The notes under the pieces: model-generated
What the model saw: only the letters and a program-made list of their open reading frames with translations
Database searches by the model: none
Told to the model about the DNA's origin: nothing
Assembly (NCBI GenBank): GCA_951799425.1
Contig: OX637393.1
Span: 18,433,744-18,497,743 of the forward strand
Origin: Ilex aquifolium
Taxonomy: Eukaryota; Streptophyta; Magnoliopsida; Aquifoliales; Aquifoliaceae
Length of the DNA: 64,000 nucleotides
Direction of reading: 5' to 3'
Position numbers and translations under genes: made by a program
Shown here: positions 46,845 through 60,340 of the stretch, piece by piece
How the letters are laid out: every line of letters begins with the position of its first letter
Numbering within the stretch: the stretch's first letter is position 1

Positions 46845-48665
46845 TGATGAGCGCATAATATTGCATATTTGAAGGGCTCATTACATGCATTATAACTCAA
46901 CTTGTGCATTTAAATACTTAGTGTTAGCCAAAATTGTCTATAATGTTGATATTTTGATGTTACAACCTTTTATAGCTTAAATGATTGATTTTAGGACATT
47001 GCAACCTTGATGGATATGTGGTGAAGTCATGGACACAATACATGAAGAATTGGAGGCTTAAAAGTGAAGAAATCAAGAAGGCATTGGTGCTTGGGAACAA
47101 GGGCACCAGCTGCAGCAACAATTGGAAGCACTGCCTCGGAATTCCTCCATTTTGACCATGATCTACTCAGAATTTGGAAAAGTTCAAAACATGAAATTTG
47201 TATATATGGGTGTCTTCTGTTTGGTGTCAAAATTTAAGCTGAATCCAACGGTTAGATCAAGAGTTATGCCGATTCTACCGAAGGTGGTCCAGTGCAGAAA
47301 AACAGTACCAGTACCTAGTACCGGTACTCCGGACCTTCTGGTCGCGAAAACAGCCTGTAACTCAACTTTGAGGCTTGGGGGTCCCACCTACACTTCTCCC
47401 ACGCCTATCCCAACATTTCCTTACCCATTTACAGGCCTCCTACACTCAAGTGGAAGACTAAAAAGGCCAATGCATTAAAGGAGGAATGGGGGGAAGTGGG
47501 CTGCCAGGGCTATGATCTCCTAGCCTGTCAAGCCATCCATTCAGCCCTCTCTTGATGGGAGCTCGTACACACAGCTAGAGGGGAGCCTCATGGACGAAAA
47601 TGCAACTCTCTCACACCATTATATTCAGCATTCCATTCATTTGTAAAGGGTTGGCTACCTAAGCTTAGTTTTAGTTCCATGTAGAAGATGATGAATAGTG
47701 TAATGTAAGTTTATGTTTTTGCATTTTCCTTTCCATTTCAATTGTTGTAAGCTTTAAACTTCTTGTAATCTTCATTCCTTGCACTTTAATCTTAGTTGTT
47801 TCAAGTTTATTCCAAGTTTACTTGCATGTTTTAGATTTCACCATTGTTATATAAGTGTTCTTCATTTTCAAGCTTTGAAATGGGTTTTGAATATTTTTCT
47901 TCTTAGTTTAAGTTTTCTTGCATTGAGTTAAGTTTTAATCTTCATTTCTTATACATGTCTATTTACATTATGCTTGTCTTGCATTTTTAATATGAGTAGC
48001 TAGGATTTAAGTTGGTTAATCCAAGGGAAAATTCCTCTTGGGAATACCATTTTCAACTCTTCTTCATTCCTCCCTTTAGAGTCAAATGGTTCGGTTTGAC
48101 GGGGTTGAGAGTGGATGAGTTGGTGAGCCTTTGATATTCCGTAGGCCTAGTCACGGTTTATGCTTAGATTACTCACCAATCTCGTCCCTAGCTTCCCCCG
48201 AATCAATCGTTCATTCATGCTCAATCGGAGGAAGGCTTTGAGTTGATTTGGTATTCCCATTGGAATGAACCATTTGGATTAGCCAACACTTGTTTTCTTG
48301 CATTTTCATTTTGAACAAAACTCACCAAAACACAAATACAAGATTTTACACTTTCTTTTCACTTTTGCAAAATCACTTTCACAAAACTCCCTTTCCTTCC
48401 CTGAGGAGACGACCTTGGAATATTTTCCAAGTAAAACACACGACCACAAAAGACTCCTTTCGATTGGGGAGCATTTTTGTGCACACACATTCTCCATTTC
48501 ACATATATTTTGTTCATCCATTTCCCACCATTTGTTCGTTGTTGCCTAATCTTTTGCATTACCCGGAGGGAGAGTGACACTCCCCCATCACTATAAGCCA
48601 CATACACATATTGAGGGTGAGGGTGATGTTACGAGGTTAGGAACGACGTAATTTTCAATCAATCA
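46845..48665 (+). repeat. Element C 3' LTR (1821 bp)
   Basis: Same ends and length as the 5' LTR; preceded by AAGTTGGGGGGTG. Confidence 0.95.
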
Positions 48666-48670
48666 GCCGC

Positions 48671-49189
48671 TGAAAAGACGCCTAACATTGAAAAGCTAAG
48701 CCTTTTGGATGCAGTTATGTCGGGCAAGGTGGTTGATTTTGAACTGTTCATACGGGAAGTAATGAAAGACTTCGCTGAGACCCAAAAGCCTAAGGCCAAT
48801 CTGCCATTCAGGAATTTGGGGACCCGGATGTGCCAGCACTTCAAGGTGAAGGCCTACGCCTTTGATAAGCTCACTCCCCTTGAGACTGGGGCTATTGGCA
48901 AGGCTAGTAGTATGAAGAGGACGACGATGAGTCGGGGGGAGCGAGCTAGGGCTCCGAGGCAAGAGTCTGTGGCTCCTGGACTATCTTTATCTGCACCAGT
49001 TGCAGAGCCTTCCATCCCGGGATTCCTATCTGCTGGGCCATCCACAGCTGCACCAGAGCACTCGATACCTCAGCGCCTTGATGCATTAGACATGACAGTG
49101 CATGGTTTAGAGGTGTCGGTGCATGGTATTTCATCGATGATGAAAGAGCTATTCATGCATACATTTCCAGGAAGACCCATCCCTGGTGG
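48671..49189 (+). mobile_element. Element E part: second piece of additional ORF
   Basis: Continues E's additional ORF after element C: L-L-D-A-V-M-S-G-K-V-V-D-F and P-F-R-N-L-G-T-R-M-C match D's L-L-D-A-V-V-S-G-K-A-I-D-F and P-F-G-N-L-V-T-R-M-C. Ends at the element D insertion site (TSD ACCTC, 49190-49194). Confidence 0.8.
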
Positions 49190-49194
49190 ACCTC

Positions 49195-49866
49195 TGATTA
49201 GCACAAAACTTTGTATATTTTTATGTGCTAATCATCTTATTTTAATTGCTTTTGGAGATTAAATGATGGAAGTTGGGTTAATTGAGTTCTTAACGATGTA
49301 TTTGGTGTTTGCAGTTAAAACGTGTTAAATGAGGCTTCTTAAGGCCTTCCCAAACCATTTGAGACAAATGAGGATGAAAAGGTAGCTTGGGGATGGCTCA
49401 GGAGAGGAGGAAATCAGAAAATCAGGAAGTCAGCCAAACCGTATCGGTACGCGTACCGGTACGCTAAGGCTACTGGAGTTCAGCATACCGGTACGCTGAA
49501 GCCACTGGAGTTCGACGTACCGGTACGCTTTGCCTGATCTGCCCAAATGCTCTATAACTCATGTCTGCTACTTTGAGGGTCCCACCAACAGACCTCTCAT
49601 GCTCCCCTGACACGCCCATAACACTATTCACCCATTTCATACCCTCGATTGCAAGTTTGGAGCCTAGGTGATCAATGAGGAGAGAGAAGAGAAGAAGAGC
49701 TGGGTGTGCAGAGAAGCTCTGCAACCCCTCTGTCCAGCCCATTCCTCCTGCACCCCTACAGATCGAGGTCACTTCTGGAGTCTAGGGCACCTCTCCAAGC
49801 ACGTTTTTGGCAAGCCAAGTCAAGAAAAAGAAGGGGATTCAGCATTCAACAGAGATAGATAGATAG

Positions 49867-49910
<44 letters not shown>

Positions 49911-50897
49911 TCTGGGAGAAGATGATGAATAGTATTGTAGAGAGATAAAGTGAGATTTTTGCATTTCTTTCAATAGATTGTCTTGTAATCCCTTGGATGG
50001 ATCTTTAGAACTTCATTTAATATCATTAATGTTATTCTCCATCAAGTTCATTGCTAGTTTAATGCTTTTTTAAGCTTCTACCATTAATGCAACAAAGTTC
50101 TTCATTTTCTTAGCTGTAAAATGGGTTTTAAATGCATTCTCTTCTAGCTCATGTCTTCTTGCATTTATGTACTCAAGAACTTCATCTCTTTGCAATGCAT
50201 TCTTATTACATAGCTAATTTCATTTTAAGCATGAGTAGCTAAATCTTTTAGTTGGCAAAGCCAAGGGGAACCTCCACTTGGGTATACCATTTCAACTCAT
50301 TCTCCTCATTTCTTTCAGAGTTCAATGGTTCGGTTTGACTGGGTTGAGGGTGGATGAGTTGGTGAGTCTTTGATATTCCGTAGGCCTAGTCACGGTTTAT
50401 GCTTAGATACTCACCAATCTTAGCCCTAGCTTCCCACGAATCAATCGTTCATTCATACTCTATTGAAGGAGGGATTCGAGTTGAGTTGGTATTCCTATTG
50501 GAGTGACCTCTTGGATTAGCCAACATTTGTTTTCTCACTTCATTTTCATCAACACACACTTAAAAAACAACTTTCAACCACAAAGATTTTATACTTTCTT
50601 TTACTCAAAATCACCTTCCCCTTGGTTTACTTCCTTCCCCGTGGAAACGACCTTGGAATACCACCAAGTAAAACACGACCCGCGAAAGTCTCCTTGCGCT
50701 AGGGGAGCACTTTTGTACACACACATACAATTTTTGTGCATTCACATTTCACATTTCCACCATCTCATTTTCCTTTCTCGTTGCCCTTTCTTTTGACACT
50801 ATCCCAAGGGAGAGTGACACTCCCCTTTATCCATACACTACACATTCTAAGGGATGGTTTTTAGAGGTTAGGAAACAACAACGTTTTTCATCAAGCA
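49195..50897 (+). repeat. Element D 5' LTR (1703 bp)
   Basis: TGATTAGCAC...CATCAAGCA. Palindromes at ~49445-49527. A (TA)n(GA)n tract at ~49868-49910 explains most of the length difference from the 3' LTR. Confidence 0.95.
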
Positions 50898-51059
50898 TTT
50901 TTGGCACCGTTGCCGGGGAAGGCAAGTGTCAAACCAAGAAGGTGATTTCTAGACGACGGAGGTAAGTCCCGTGATCTTCATCACGGGCTTAGGTACGTTG
51001 TTTCGTGTATATATTCTTGTTTGTGTATAAATTCATTTTTTTTTTAGATATTTTGTTGC

Positions 51060-52614
51060 ATGTGGGGAAGAGACGACCAAAATCGGTTAGTTAGGCAACC
51101 CCTTGGCCCCAACATGAATCTTGACCAAGACCCACCCGAGGATGAGGGTGATAATTTTGAAAATGTGGATGCCAACCCGAACATGCAAAGGGGTGGGGGA
51201 GGACCAGAACATAGGGTACCAAATCCACGAATGCATTTACCCCCTCCTAGAAATGAAGGGAACAATATCCCAATTGATCCTCCGACGAGGTCAATGCGGG
51301 AATTCCTTCAACCAACCCACACCACCACACCTTCATGCATCCACCTTCCGGTCCAGGCTCATCTCTTCATAGTTAAACCAGGGATGTTGGAATTACTTCC
51401 CACTTTCCACAGAATTGAGAATGAGAGCCCATATTCTCATATAAGAGACTTTGAGGAAATAGTTGCAACATTTCTCCCCAATCACAATATGGAAGAGATA
51501 GCAAGAATGAAATTGTTCCCCTTTTCCCTGAGTGATAAGGCGAAGACGTGGCTTCATTCCTTGAGATCCCGAACTGTGACATCTTGGGGCCAAATGATCT
51601 CTGTGTTTTTGAACAAGTTTTTTCCGGTGCATAAAACCACCACCCTAAAGAAGCAAATTCAAATTTTTTATGAGCTGCCCAATGAACAATTTTATCACTG
51701 CTGGGAACGATACAAGGATTTGCTACAATCCATTCCACACCATGGCTTTGAACCATGACAAATGGTGAGTTTCTTCTATGAAGGAATCACACCAGGCCAT
51801 CGACAGTTCATTGATATGATGTGCAATGGAGAGTTTTTGAACAAAGACCCTGATGAGGCCTTAGATTATTTTGATGCATTGGCGAAAAATGCACAGTCAT
51901 GGAACATCACTAATCCCACCGATGTACCAAGGTCTTCTCCTCAAGGGAGTAGCCAAACTCATAGAGGAGGGATTTATGACTTAAATGACCGGGAGGACCT
52001 ACTTTCAAAAATTGCAAAATTATCTAGGAAGGTTGAGAGTCTTGAGGTCAATAGGAGGCATGAGGTGTCACAAGTGTCAAAGGCCGAAGAATTTTGCTCA
52101 ACAGAATGTGGAGCATTCCACATCGGAGTGCCCCAACATTCCGGCGCTTAAGGAAGCATATCATGAGCAAGTCCATGCATTTAACCAACCAAGGCAATCA
52201 TTCTCCCCTCACTCAAACACGTATAATCCGGGTTGGAGCAACCACCCAAATTTTAGTTGGAGAAATGAGAATCTCACGCCTCATGGTTCAATTGCACATA
52301 CACCTCTCGTGCCTCCTAAGCAAGGGCAATACCACAACCAATACCAAGGTCAAGGGCAAGCGTCTAGCTCCCAATACCCCCGGTCCAATCCGCAAGGGCA
52401 TTCATCCAATCCACCCCCACAAAATTTCTCCCAAAGTCCACCTCCCCAAAACTTCTCCCAACAAGGTACATCCAATCCTCCCACCTACCAACCTCCCCAT
52501 AAGAGGAACTTGGAGGATGTGCTCTATAACTTCATTCAAATCCAAACCACCTTCAATAACAACATTTTGGCCCAACTCACGAAAATCACCAATGCCATAG
52601 GGTTATCGCAATAA
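51060..52614 (+). mobile_element. Element D part: gag region
   Basis: Retrotransposon gag domain with R-M-K-L-F-P-F-S-L-S-D-K-A-K-T-W-L and T-T-L-K-K-Q-I, then a Pro/Gln/Ser-rich tail (52150-52600) with N-F-S-Q-S-P-P-P-Q-N-F-S repeats. Typical of Athila gag. Broken. Confidence 0.88.
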
Positions 52615-52830
52615 GAGAAGGGGAAATTCCCCGCTCAACCCCAAGAGAACCTTAAAGGTCAACATTTGATTGAATTGGTCGAGCCTGCGAAAGAGAGTTG
52701 TGAGCAACTCAAGGCAGTCACTACCCTTCGTAGTGGCAAAAAAATCGACAAATCTGTTGTGCCAAGGGTCTCACCCAAAGCTGCATTACCAATAGAATAA
52801 GAGAAGGAGAGTGAGATCGAAAAGGGTGAG

Positions 52831-53805
52831 TTGAGTGAAGAGAAAGAAAGGGAGGTTGATGAGAAAGAAAAATTGACTGATGATTGTGTATTTATTCCTC
52901 CCATGCCTGCCCCTTTCCCGAGTTGCTTGAAGCCACCTGTTAAGGTGGAAAATTATGCTGATATTTTGGAAATGTTTAAGCAGGTGAAAATTAACATTCC
53001 ACTCCTTGACGCCATCAAGAAAATACCATCGTGTGCCAAAATTCTGAAGGATCTATGCACGGTGAAGAGGAGATTGAATGTCCGGAAGAAAGCATTCTTA
53101 ACCGAACAAGTCAGCTCAATATTGAGGACCAATACTCCTCCAAAATTCAAAGACCCCGGCTATCCAACAATTGCCATCACCATAGGGAATTACCGGGTGG
53201 AACAAGCATTGCTTGACTTGGGGGCGAGTGTCAATCTCCTTCCCTACTCAGTGTATCAACAACTCAAGCTTGAGGAGTTGAAGCCCACCTCAATTACGCT
53301 TCAATTAGCGGATCGTAGCATCCGCACACTAAGGGGAGTAGTGGAAGATGTCTTGATTCAAATTGATAAATTTTACTTTCCCGTCGATTTTATTGTGCTA
53401 GATACACATCCTGTTGCTAACCTTAGTTCCCAGATCCCCGTTATACTTGGACGACCCTTCCTTGCTACGTATAATGCTGTGATAAATTACAGGAACGGTC
53501 TAATGAAGTTGGCGTTTGGGAACATGACAATGGAGCTCAATGTATTCAACTTGGCAACGCAACCAGGTAATGATGAGGAAGTAAGTGAGGTCAATAGAAT
53601 CAACACCTTGGTTGAGGAGCACTTGGAGTTGGAGAGGATGTTGAAATTCAAGGAAGAAAGAGTTGTGGATCTTGAGGAGTTGGATGAGCGAGAGGAGGTA
53701 GGAGAATTGAAAGGGATGGGAAGTTGGATCCCTACATTCGAGGAGTTACCCCAACAAGAAAAAAAAAAATTCCGTCAGATGAACAAAAGCCAAACCTGGA
53801 GTTGA
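52831..53805 (+). mobile_element. Element D part: protease region
   Basis: Contains A-L-L-D-L-G-A-S-V-N-L-L-P, the retropepsin-like active-site loop region of Athila, and V-I-L-G-R-P-F-L-A-T, the usual C-terminal strand. Confidence 0.88.
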
Positions 53806-55286
53806 AGCCGTTACCCTCTCATTTGAAGTACGCCTATCTTGGCGATGGAGAAACATTCCCGGTGGTCATTAGCTCTACGCTGAACATGGAACAAGAAAAA
53901 GAACTCTTGGAGGTATTGAGAAAACATAAAGGAGCAATTGGGAGGACCATTGCGGATATCAAGGGGATAAGCCCTCTCATTTGCACCCACCGCATATATC
54001 TTGAGGAGGATTCCAAACCTTCCCGACAACCACAAAGACGGTTGAACCCCATCATGAAGGAGGTGGTGAGGGATGAGGTTCTGAAACTACTTGATGTGGG
54101 GATCATTTTTCCAATTACCGACAGTAAGTGGGTTAGCCCCACACAAGTAGTGCCAAAGAAATCCGGAGTCATGGTGGTGAAAAATGATGAGAATGAGCTT
54201 ATACCTACAAGAGTGATCACCGGATGGAGGGTATGCATTGATTATCGGAAGTTGAACTCATGCACTAGAAAAGATCATTTCCCAATGCCATTACTTGATC
54301 AAGTTTTGGAAAGAGTAGCTGGGCACCTGTTCTATTGCTTTCTAGATGGGTACTCTGGCTATAATCAAATAGAGATCGCATTAGAGGATCAAGAGAAGAC
54401 CACTTTCACCTGCCCTTATGGTACCTTCGCCTACTGCCGCATGCTGTTTGGTCTATGCAATGCTCCGGGGACTTTTCAACGATGCATGATGGGAATTTTC
54501 AGTGATATGGTGGAAAAGATAGTGGAGGTCTTCATGGATGACATTTCAGTGTTTGGGGATTCATTCGACGGATGTTTGACAAACTTGGAGAAAGTTCTAA
54601 CAAGATGTGAGGAGAAGAATCTAGTGTTGAATTGGGAAAAGTGTCACTTTATGGTGACGAAAAGAATTGTGCTTGGCCATATAGTCTCGGCAAGGGGTAT
54701 TGAAGTCGACAAATCCAAGGTGGAGGCCATCTCCAACCTCCCCACGCCGAAAGCCATTAAGGGAATCCGGTCGTTTTTAGGCCATGCAGGTTTTTATCGA
54801 AGGTTTATAAAAAATTTCAGTGCATTGGCCCGACCCTTGACCAACCTACTGTCTAAGGAGATTCCCTTTGAGTGGTCGAATGACTGTGAGGCATCCTTTA
54901 AAAAACTTAAGAGCATGCTAGTCACGCCTCCTATCATGCGACCACCCAAGTGGGATCTACCTTTTGAGCTCATGTGCGACGCGAGTGATTACACGGTCGG
55001 GGCAGTGCTCGGTCAAAGGGAGGAAAACAGGCCGTATGTGATAAACTATGCTAGCAAAACACTCAATGATGCTCAGATGAATTACACTACCACCGAGAAA
55101 GAGTTGCTAGCAGTAGTGTTTGCCTTAGATAAATTTCGCTCATACATCATTGGTTCGCCTATTGTTGTCTTTACTGACCATTCTGCCTTGAAGTACTTGT
55201 TGTCTAAGCAGGATGTGAAATCAAGACTCATTAGGTGGATACTCCTCCTACAAGAATTTGACTTGACGATCAAGGACAAGAAATGA
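53806..55286 (+). mobile_element. Element D part: reverse transcriptase and RNase H
   Basis: RT motifs seen in order: [44 protein letters not shown] and V-F-M-D-D-I-S-V-F. RNase [17 protein letters not shown] and [11 protein letters not shown]. One long open stretch. Confidence 0.93.
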
Positions 55287-55371
55287 GTTGAGAACGTGGT
55301 GGCGGATCATTTATCCCGGCTTGTGGTGCAAGAGGCTGATGAGCACATTCTGATCCCTGACTTTTTCCCTA

Positions 55372-56553
55372 ATGAACATTTGCTATCAATTCATTCGGTA
55401 TGTCCTTGGTATGCCGATATATGTAATAGGACAGATACCGCCGCAATGGAGCCCAGAGGATAGAAGACGATTCATGGCAGATGTGAAGTACTTCTACTTC
55501 GACAACCCGTATTTGTTCAAGTATTGCCCTGATCAAGTCATGAGGAGATGTGTACCTGAGAACGAACAGCGGGACGTCCTTGCATTTTGCCATTCACAAG
55601 CTTGCGGCGGACATTTTTCAGCGAAGAAGACTTCCGCTAAAATTCTTCAATCAGGTTTCTACTGGCCCTCTCTTATCAAAGATTGTGTTTCGTTCTGTAA
55701 GGAATGCGACAGATGCCAACGATTGGGTAGTGTGAGGCTATCCCGACCAAGACTAATGACCACCGGGTCGTAGTCAAGTTTCTCAAAGAGAATATCTTTT
55801 CGAGGTTTGGGATGCCTCGAGCAATGATCAGTGATGGTGGATCCCACTTCTGTAATAGGTCATTTGCATCTCTAATGTTCAAATATGGCGTCACTCACAA
55901 AGTATCCACCGCTGTCACCCACAAACAAATGGCCAAGCCGAGCTAGCCAATAGGGAGATCAAGACCATCCTAGAAAAAACTGTTAACCCAAGTAGGAAAG
56001 ATTGGTCCAATAGATTGACCGATGCCCTATGGGCATACCGCACTGCCTATAAGACTGTTTTGGGCATGTCTCCCTACCGGCTTGTCTATGAAAAGGCTTG
56101 TCATCTGCCTGTCGAAATGGAACACAAGGCCTATTGGGCCATTAAGACTTTAAACTTTAATTTGAGGATGGCCGGTGCACATAGGAAGTTAGAGCTGAAT
56201 GAGTGGAAGAGATTCGACGAGATGCGTACGAGAGCTCAAAAATTTCAAAGGAATGGGCCAAAATCTTTCATGATAATTCCATCATACGGAAATCATTTGA
56301 GCCCGGGCAAAAAGTGCTCTTGTACAATTCTCGCCTCTCAATTTTTCAAGGAAAACTCCGATCCCGTTGGGATGGCCCCTATCTTGTCAAGGTGGCCTAC
56401 CCCAACGAAGCTGTTAAGGTGACAAACCCTGAGAATGGCCAGACATTCAAAGTAAATGGCCAAAGACTTAAGCCATTCTTCGAGGGTTCTGAAGAGCAAG
56501 AAGTGGAGGAAGAGTTGACGGATCCTGCGTATCCGGAGTTTGTGGAGGACTAG
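55372..56553 (+). mobile_element. Element D part: integrase region
   Basis: Integrase zinc-binding segment (C-H-S-Q-A-C-G-G-H-F...C-D-R-C-Q-R) and the C-terminal part with [11 protein letters not shown] and a chromo-like tail. Broken. Confidence 0.85.
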
Positions 56554-58620
56554 CTAGTGTTTATGCTCTTTAGTGTACAGTTACTTTCATGTATTTATGT
56601 GATCTTTATTTTCATGTCACTCACTTTCTTTGCTTGTATAGTTGTGTCTTTATTAATTTCAAATCTTGGTGCTTTTGTCAAAAGCTCAATCACGAGGTGT
56701 TCTCTTAATCTACTCATTTTTACTGTCTTTCATTGCATACTATATATTTTTTGATGCATTGAGGACAATGCATGATTCAAGTTGGGGGGTGAGGTGCGCC
56801 ATGTGTATGATACACCAAGGTTGTTGGGAAATTTTTGAGTTTTGCTTGCATTAGTGAAAAATATGTGAAATTTTTGAAAATTTTCGATGAAAAATATCTG
56901 ATTGTTGACCTGTCTTCCTTCATGAAGAGTGTGTGAGTTGGATGACATGTTGATCTTTGTTGTGAAATTTGTGCACATGAGCATTCTATGGAAGTTGATC
57001 CTATGCATAAGTATCACATATGTATTGATTTTTGAACTCAACTGTATGTGATTCTTGAATGTGTAATTTTGGCAATTTACGGATTGGATTCATGTTTTAA
57101 GCTTCACATAAGTAATGGAGATGAGTAAGGACCCATGAGAGCTTTAGTGCCAAATCCTTGTGGAGGGAACTTACAATTACTCAAAGAACAATTTTTCAAT
57201 GTCAAATTTGTTCAATAGTCTCATTATGCTTGTTTTAGTTAGTTGCATTTGGGTAGTAGACTGATTTGTCTTGAACGTATAATGCCATCCCATACGGACC
57301 TGGAAGTGATCTTAGGCCATCATTGAATATATTGAGCCTTTGTCCTTTTTCTTGTGCAAATATTATCCCTAGTGCCGTGATTGAGCCTTAATTGAAACTC
57401 GTTTCTATGCCACACATTTGACCAAGCCAATGAAAATGATGAATATCTACCTTACCTTGGTTGTTCCTAGAGCTGGATATGATTTGATCGTTAAAGAAAA
57501 AGGAAGTAGGGTTTGGAAATTCAAGCAAAAGGGATGAATGATGTTGGAATTCAAAGAGTTGACTACCAAAAGAATGAAAATCCAAGAAAAGGAGAAAAAA
57601 GGAGTGAAAAGAAGAAAAGAATGATCAAAAGAAAAGGAAAATGTTAAGGAAAAGAAAGAAAAGAAACAAAGAGTGTGGTGATGGTGTTAGCCTAGAAACT
57701 CTGTAAAAGGGAGATCTTTTTGAAATAAAGGTCATACACTCGGAACAACCCTCTTTGTTATCCTATATCCTTTATTTCATTTACCTAGATATCACCCCAA
57801 GGCCCCATTATAACCCTTAAAGTCCCAAGTGATCTAGAGAAGCATGGGAGGTGCATAATTTCAAAGGAAATGATGAGTTAAGTCTTACTACCTAATGCCC
57901 TAGCATTCTGTTCATGAGACTATGCCAAGGTCGCTTCATTTTCATATATGAACTTCATTTTTGGATTACATGTGAGCACACTTTGTTTTGAACACAAGAT
58001 TCTATATCACATGTACACATGGAGTGCATACCAGGATAACTTGAGTGTATTTCATTGCTTAAGAGTGACCCTTGGTGAGTTTTGCATTGAAACTGAATTT
58101 GTCTAGCTATTCAAATGTGAATTCTGTTGCGTAAGTGCTCAAATTACTTGTTAAACTTCACACACACTCGAGTTGAAATAAATTTGTAGGTGCATACTTT
58201 AGACTAGTGTCTAAGACTATGGTGTTGCTCATGTATACTTAGTTCAATCATTTGAGAAATTTGTTAAATAGCTCCATGCTTGCAAGAATGAGGGAATATT
58301 TCTCAAGTTTTGGATATTTGAAAAGGGTTAGGAATGCTGCTTTGAACTGAATTCATGTTTTACATTTTGGTGTGCATTTTGATATCTAAAAGTAGGAGGC
58401 TATGTTTTGTGTATTTATTACATCAAAATTTTAAATCACATTGCAATTTCAGTAATGAATTGGGCATGATGGTTCGAATGGTGATTTACAAGTGGAGTAT
58501 GGAGTATATGTTTAGGGTAGAGTAGAGGTCATAAAGAGAGTGTTAGAATGTATAGGGGAGGTCCTAAAATGAAAAGGAGTAGTGAAGGGTTGCTCAGCAG
58601 GAATTTTCAGAAAGTCAGCC
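56554..58620 (+). other. Element D long spacer between pol and additional ORF
   Basis: Non-coding, about 2 kb, homologous to C's 45000-46800 and bearing an internal purine tract AAGTTGGGGGGTG at 56779-56791. Confidence 0.8.
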
Positions 58621-58623
58621 AAA

Positions 58624-58730
58624 CCGTACCGGTATGCGTACCGGTACGATAAGGCTACTGGAGTTCAGTGTACCGGTACGCGTACCGGTATGCTGAAGCC
58701 ACTGGAGTTCGACGTACCGGTACGCTTTGC
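58624..58730 (+). repeat. Palindrome cluster inside element D
   Basis: Several TACCGGTA-centred palindromes (such as GCGTACCGGTACG) with ACTGGAGTTC-bearing spacers. Nearly the same block occurs in D's own LTRs at 49440-49530 and 60890-60995. Confidence 0.92.
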
Positions 58731-58944
58731 CTGGGATGCCAAAGGTTAGGGCTTTTAATCAACTTCTTTCAGAACACCTTTCATTTCCCTCCTAAAATAC
58801 AACCCCCTTTCACTCCTCTCTCACCCGAATCACCCCTTAGGCTTCCAAATCACACCAATCTTCCTTCAATCTCTGAAATCCTCTCCCTTGTGCTGTGATT
58901 CAGTGGAAATCAAACTTTTGAAACCCTAAGTGCCGAAAATTCCC

Positions 58945-60340
58945 CAAACTCTCTTCTCTCTTCATTTCTCAAATTCTCCTAAAATCTCTCAGATGGCTCA
59001 TTCTATAGGGATTCTCCAAGAGACCATGGACCCGATTGAGGGTCTCTTCTTGACCCTTTGCGGTTTTCTGACGATGGGGGCACTGTTACTGTGCATGGCC
59101 CGCACCAAAACAGTGGGACCTGAATCTCCTCCACTCGAAGGCTCTAGTGGTCGCAAGAGAAGTGGAGAGGGGTCGAGTGGCAATAGAAGTGAGCTGAGAA
59201 AGAAATCCAAGAATGAGGCTAGGGATCGACTGATCCAGGAGAAGGGGGTCACTTGCGAACGGTGCCTTGACTCCATTTCCCTTACCCCAAGGAATGAGGC
59301 TGTGAAAATTATCGAAGCACATGGTATGAATTTTTGGTTTGAGCCTGTTGAGGGGTATAACTTGTCAATGTGTAGGGAATTTTACCAAACACTCCGGGTG
59401 TTAGAGGTGGACGGAGTGGAAGTCTTGAAAACCAATGTTCGGGGCAAAATGTTTGTGGTGACCCCTGATGTCATTGCCACACTCCTAGGTGGGTACGAGA
59501 GGCCACTTGGGTCAACACCTGTCTATCCTCATAACGTCACCAAATCCAAGAAGATATCTGAATTGGCAGAATTGATGTATCAGGAGCCTGGAGAATTTAA
59601 GGGAACAGTGCAAAGTGGGAGGTTGAAGCCCACTTATGGACTATTGCATAAGCTCCTCCATTGCAATCTTTTGCCAAGGGGTGCGGAAAAGAAACCAAAT
59701 TTAGAGAAGCTGACCCTTTTGGATGCAGTCGTGTCCGGGAAGGCAATTGACTTCGCTCTTCTCATTTGGCAAGAAATGAAAAACTTTGTTGAGACGCAGA
59801 GGCCTATGATCAAACTGCCATTCGGGAACTTGGTAACCCGGATGTGCATGTAATTCAAAGTTAAGGGCTATGCGTTCGACAAGATTACCCCCTAGAGACT
59901 GGAGCCATCGGCAGAACCAGTAAGAAGAAAAGAAAAGCAATGACTCGAGGGAAGCGAGCCAAGACCATGGCTGTTGGTTCTGAGGCCCCCGGGGCATCTT
60001 CATCCGCTGGGCCATCCGCTGCTACACCTGAACGTTCGGTCCCTCAGCGCCTTGATGCACTAGAGACTACGGTGCATGGGATTGAGGCTACTGTGCTGGG
60101 TATGGCGACAATGATGAAGAAGTTTTTGTGCATACCTTCCCTGGGAGGCCCATCCCAGAAGTCCCCACTCCACAAGCCACTGCTCCCTCTGCTTCTGCCC
60201 CCTCTGCCTCCACAGCAGTTGGGGAGGAGGAGGAGGATGATGATGATGACACTGAGGAGTCTGGGGAAGGTGAGGAGTATGATGAAGGTGATGAGTCTGA
60301 GGAGGGTGATGGTTCTGGTGATGATGAGGAGGATGTGTAG
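58945..60340 (+). mobile_element. Element D part: additional ORF (PF20167-like) with acidic tail
   Basis: A short hydrophobic stretch (G-L-F-L-T-L-C-G-F-L) near the N-terminus, then the domain with W-F-E-P-V-E-G-Y-N-L-S-M-C-R-E-F-Y-Q-T-L and N-V-R-G-K-M-F-V-V-T-P, and a tail of mostly Glu/Asp (60215-60340). In Athila elements this position has been called env-like; here I see a plant-transposon-protein type domain and no convincing envelope features. Broken. Confidence 0.7.

Larger units (their letters stand above)
41640..48665 (+). mobile_element. Element C: young pol-less Athila-related LTR element
   Basis: 7026 bp, TSD GCCGC (41635-41639, 48666-48670), LTRs 41640-43460 and 46845-48665, both 1821 bp and about 1% different (some 19 changes by eye), so roughly 0.4 My at 1.3e-8 per site per year. 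The primer site TGGCGCCGTTGCCGGGG (43464-43480) is complementary to the 3' end of tRNA-Asp, an Athila hallmark. The purine tract is AAGTTGGGGGGTG (46832-46844). The 3.4-kb interior has a zinc-knuckle coding region and a long spacer homologous to D's, but no protease, RT or integrase. Non-autonomous; probably moved in trans by an Athila such as D. The coding region has about one break. Confidence 0.92.

Noticed and set aside
58945-60340. Additional ORF of element D as a true envelope gene
   Set aside because: No convincing signal peptide, cleavage site or fusion and anchor helices; it resembles the putative plant transposon protein domain instead.
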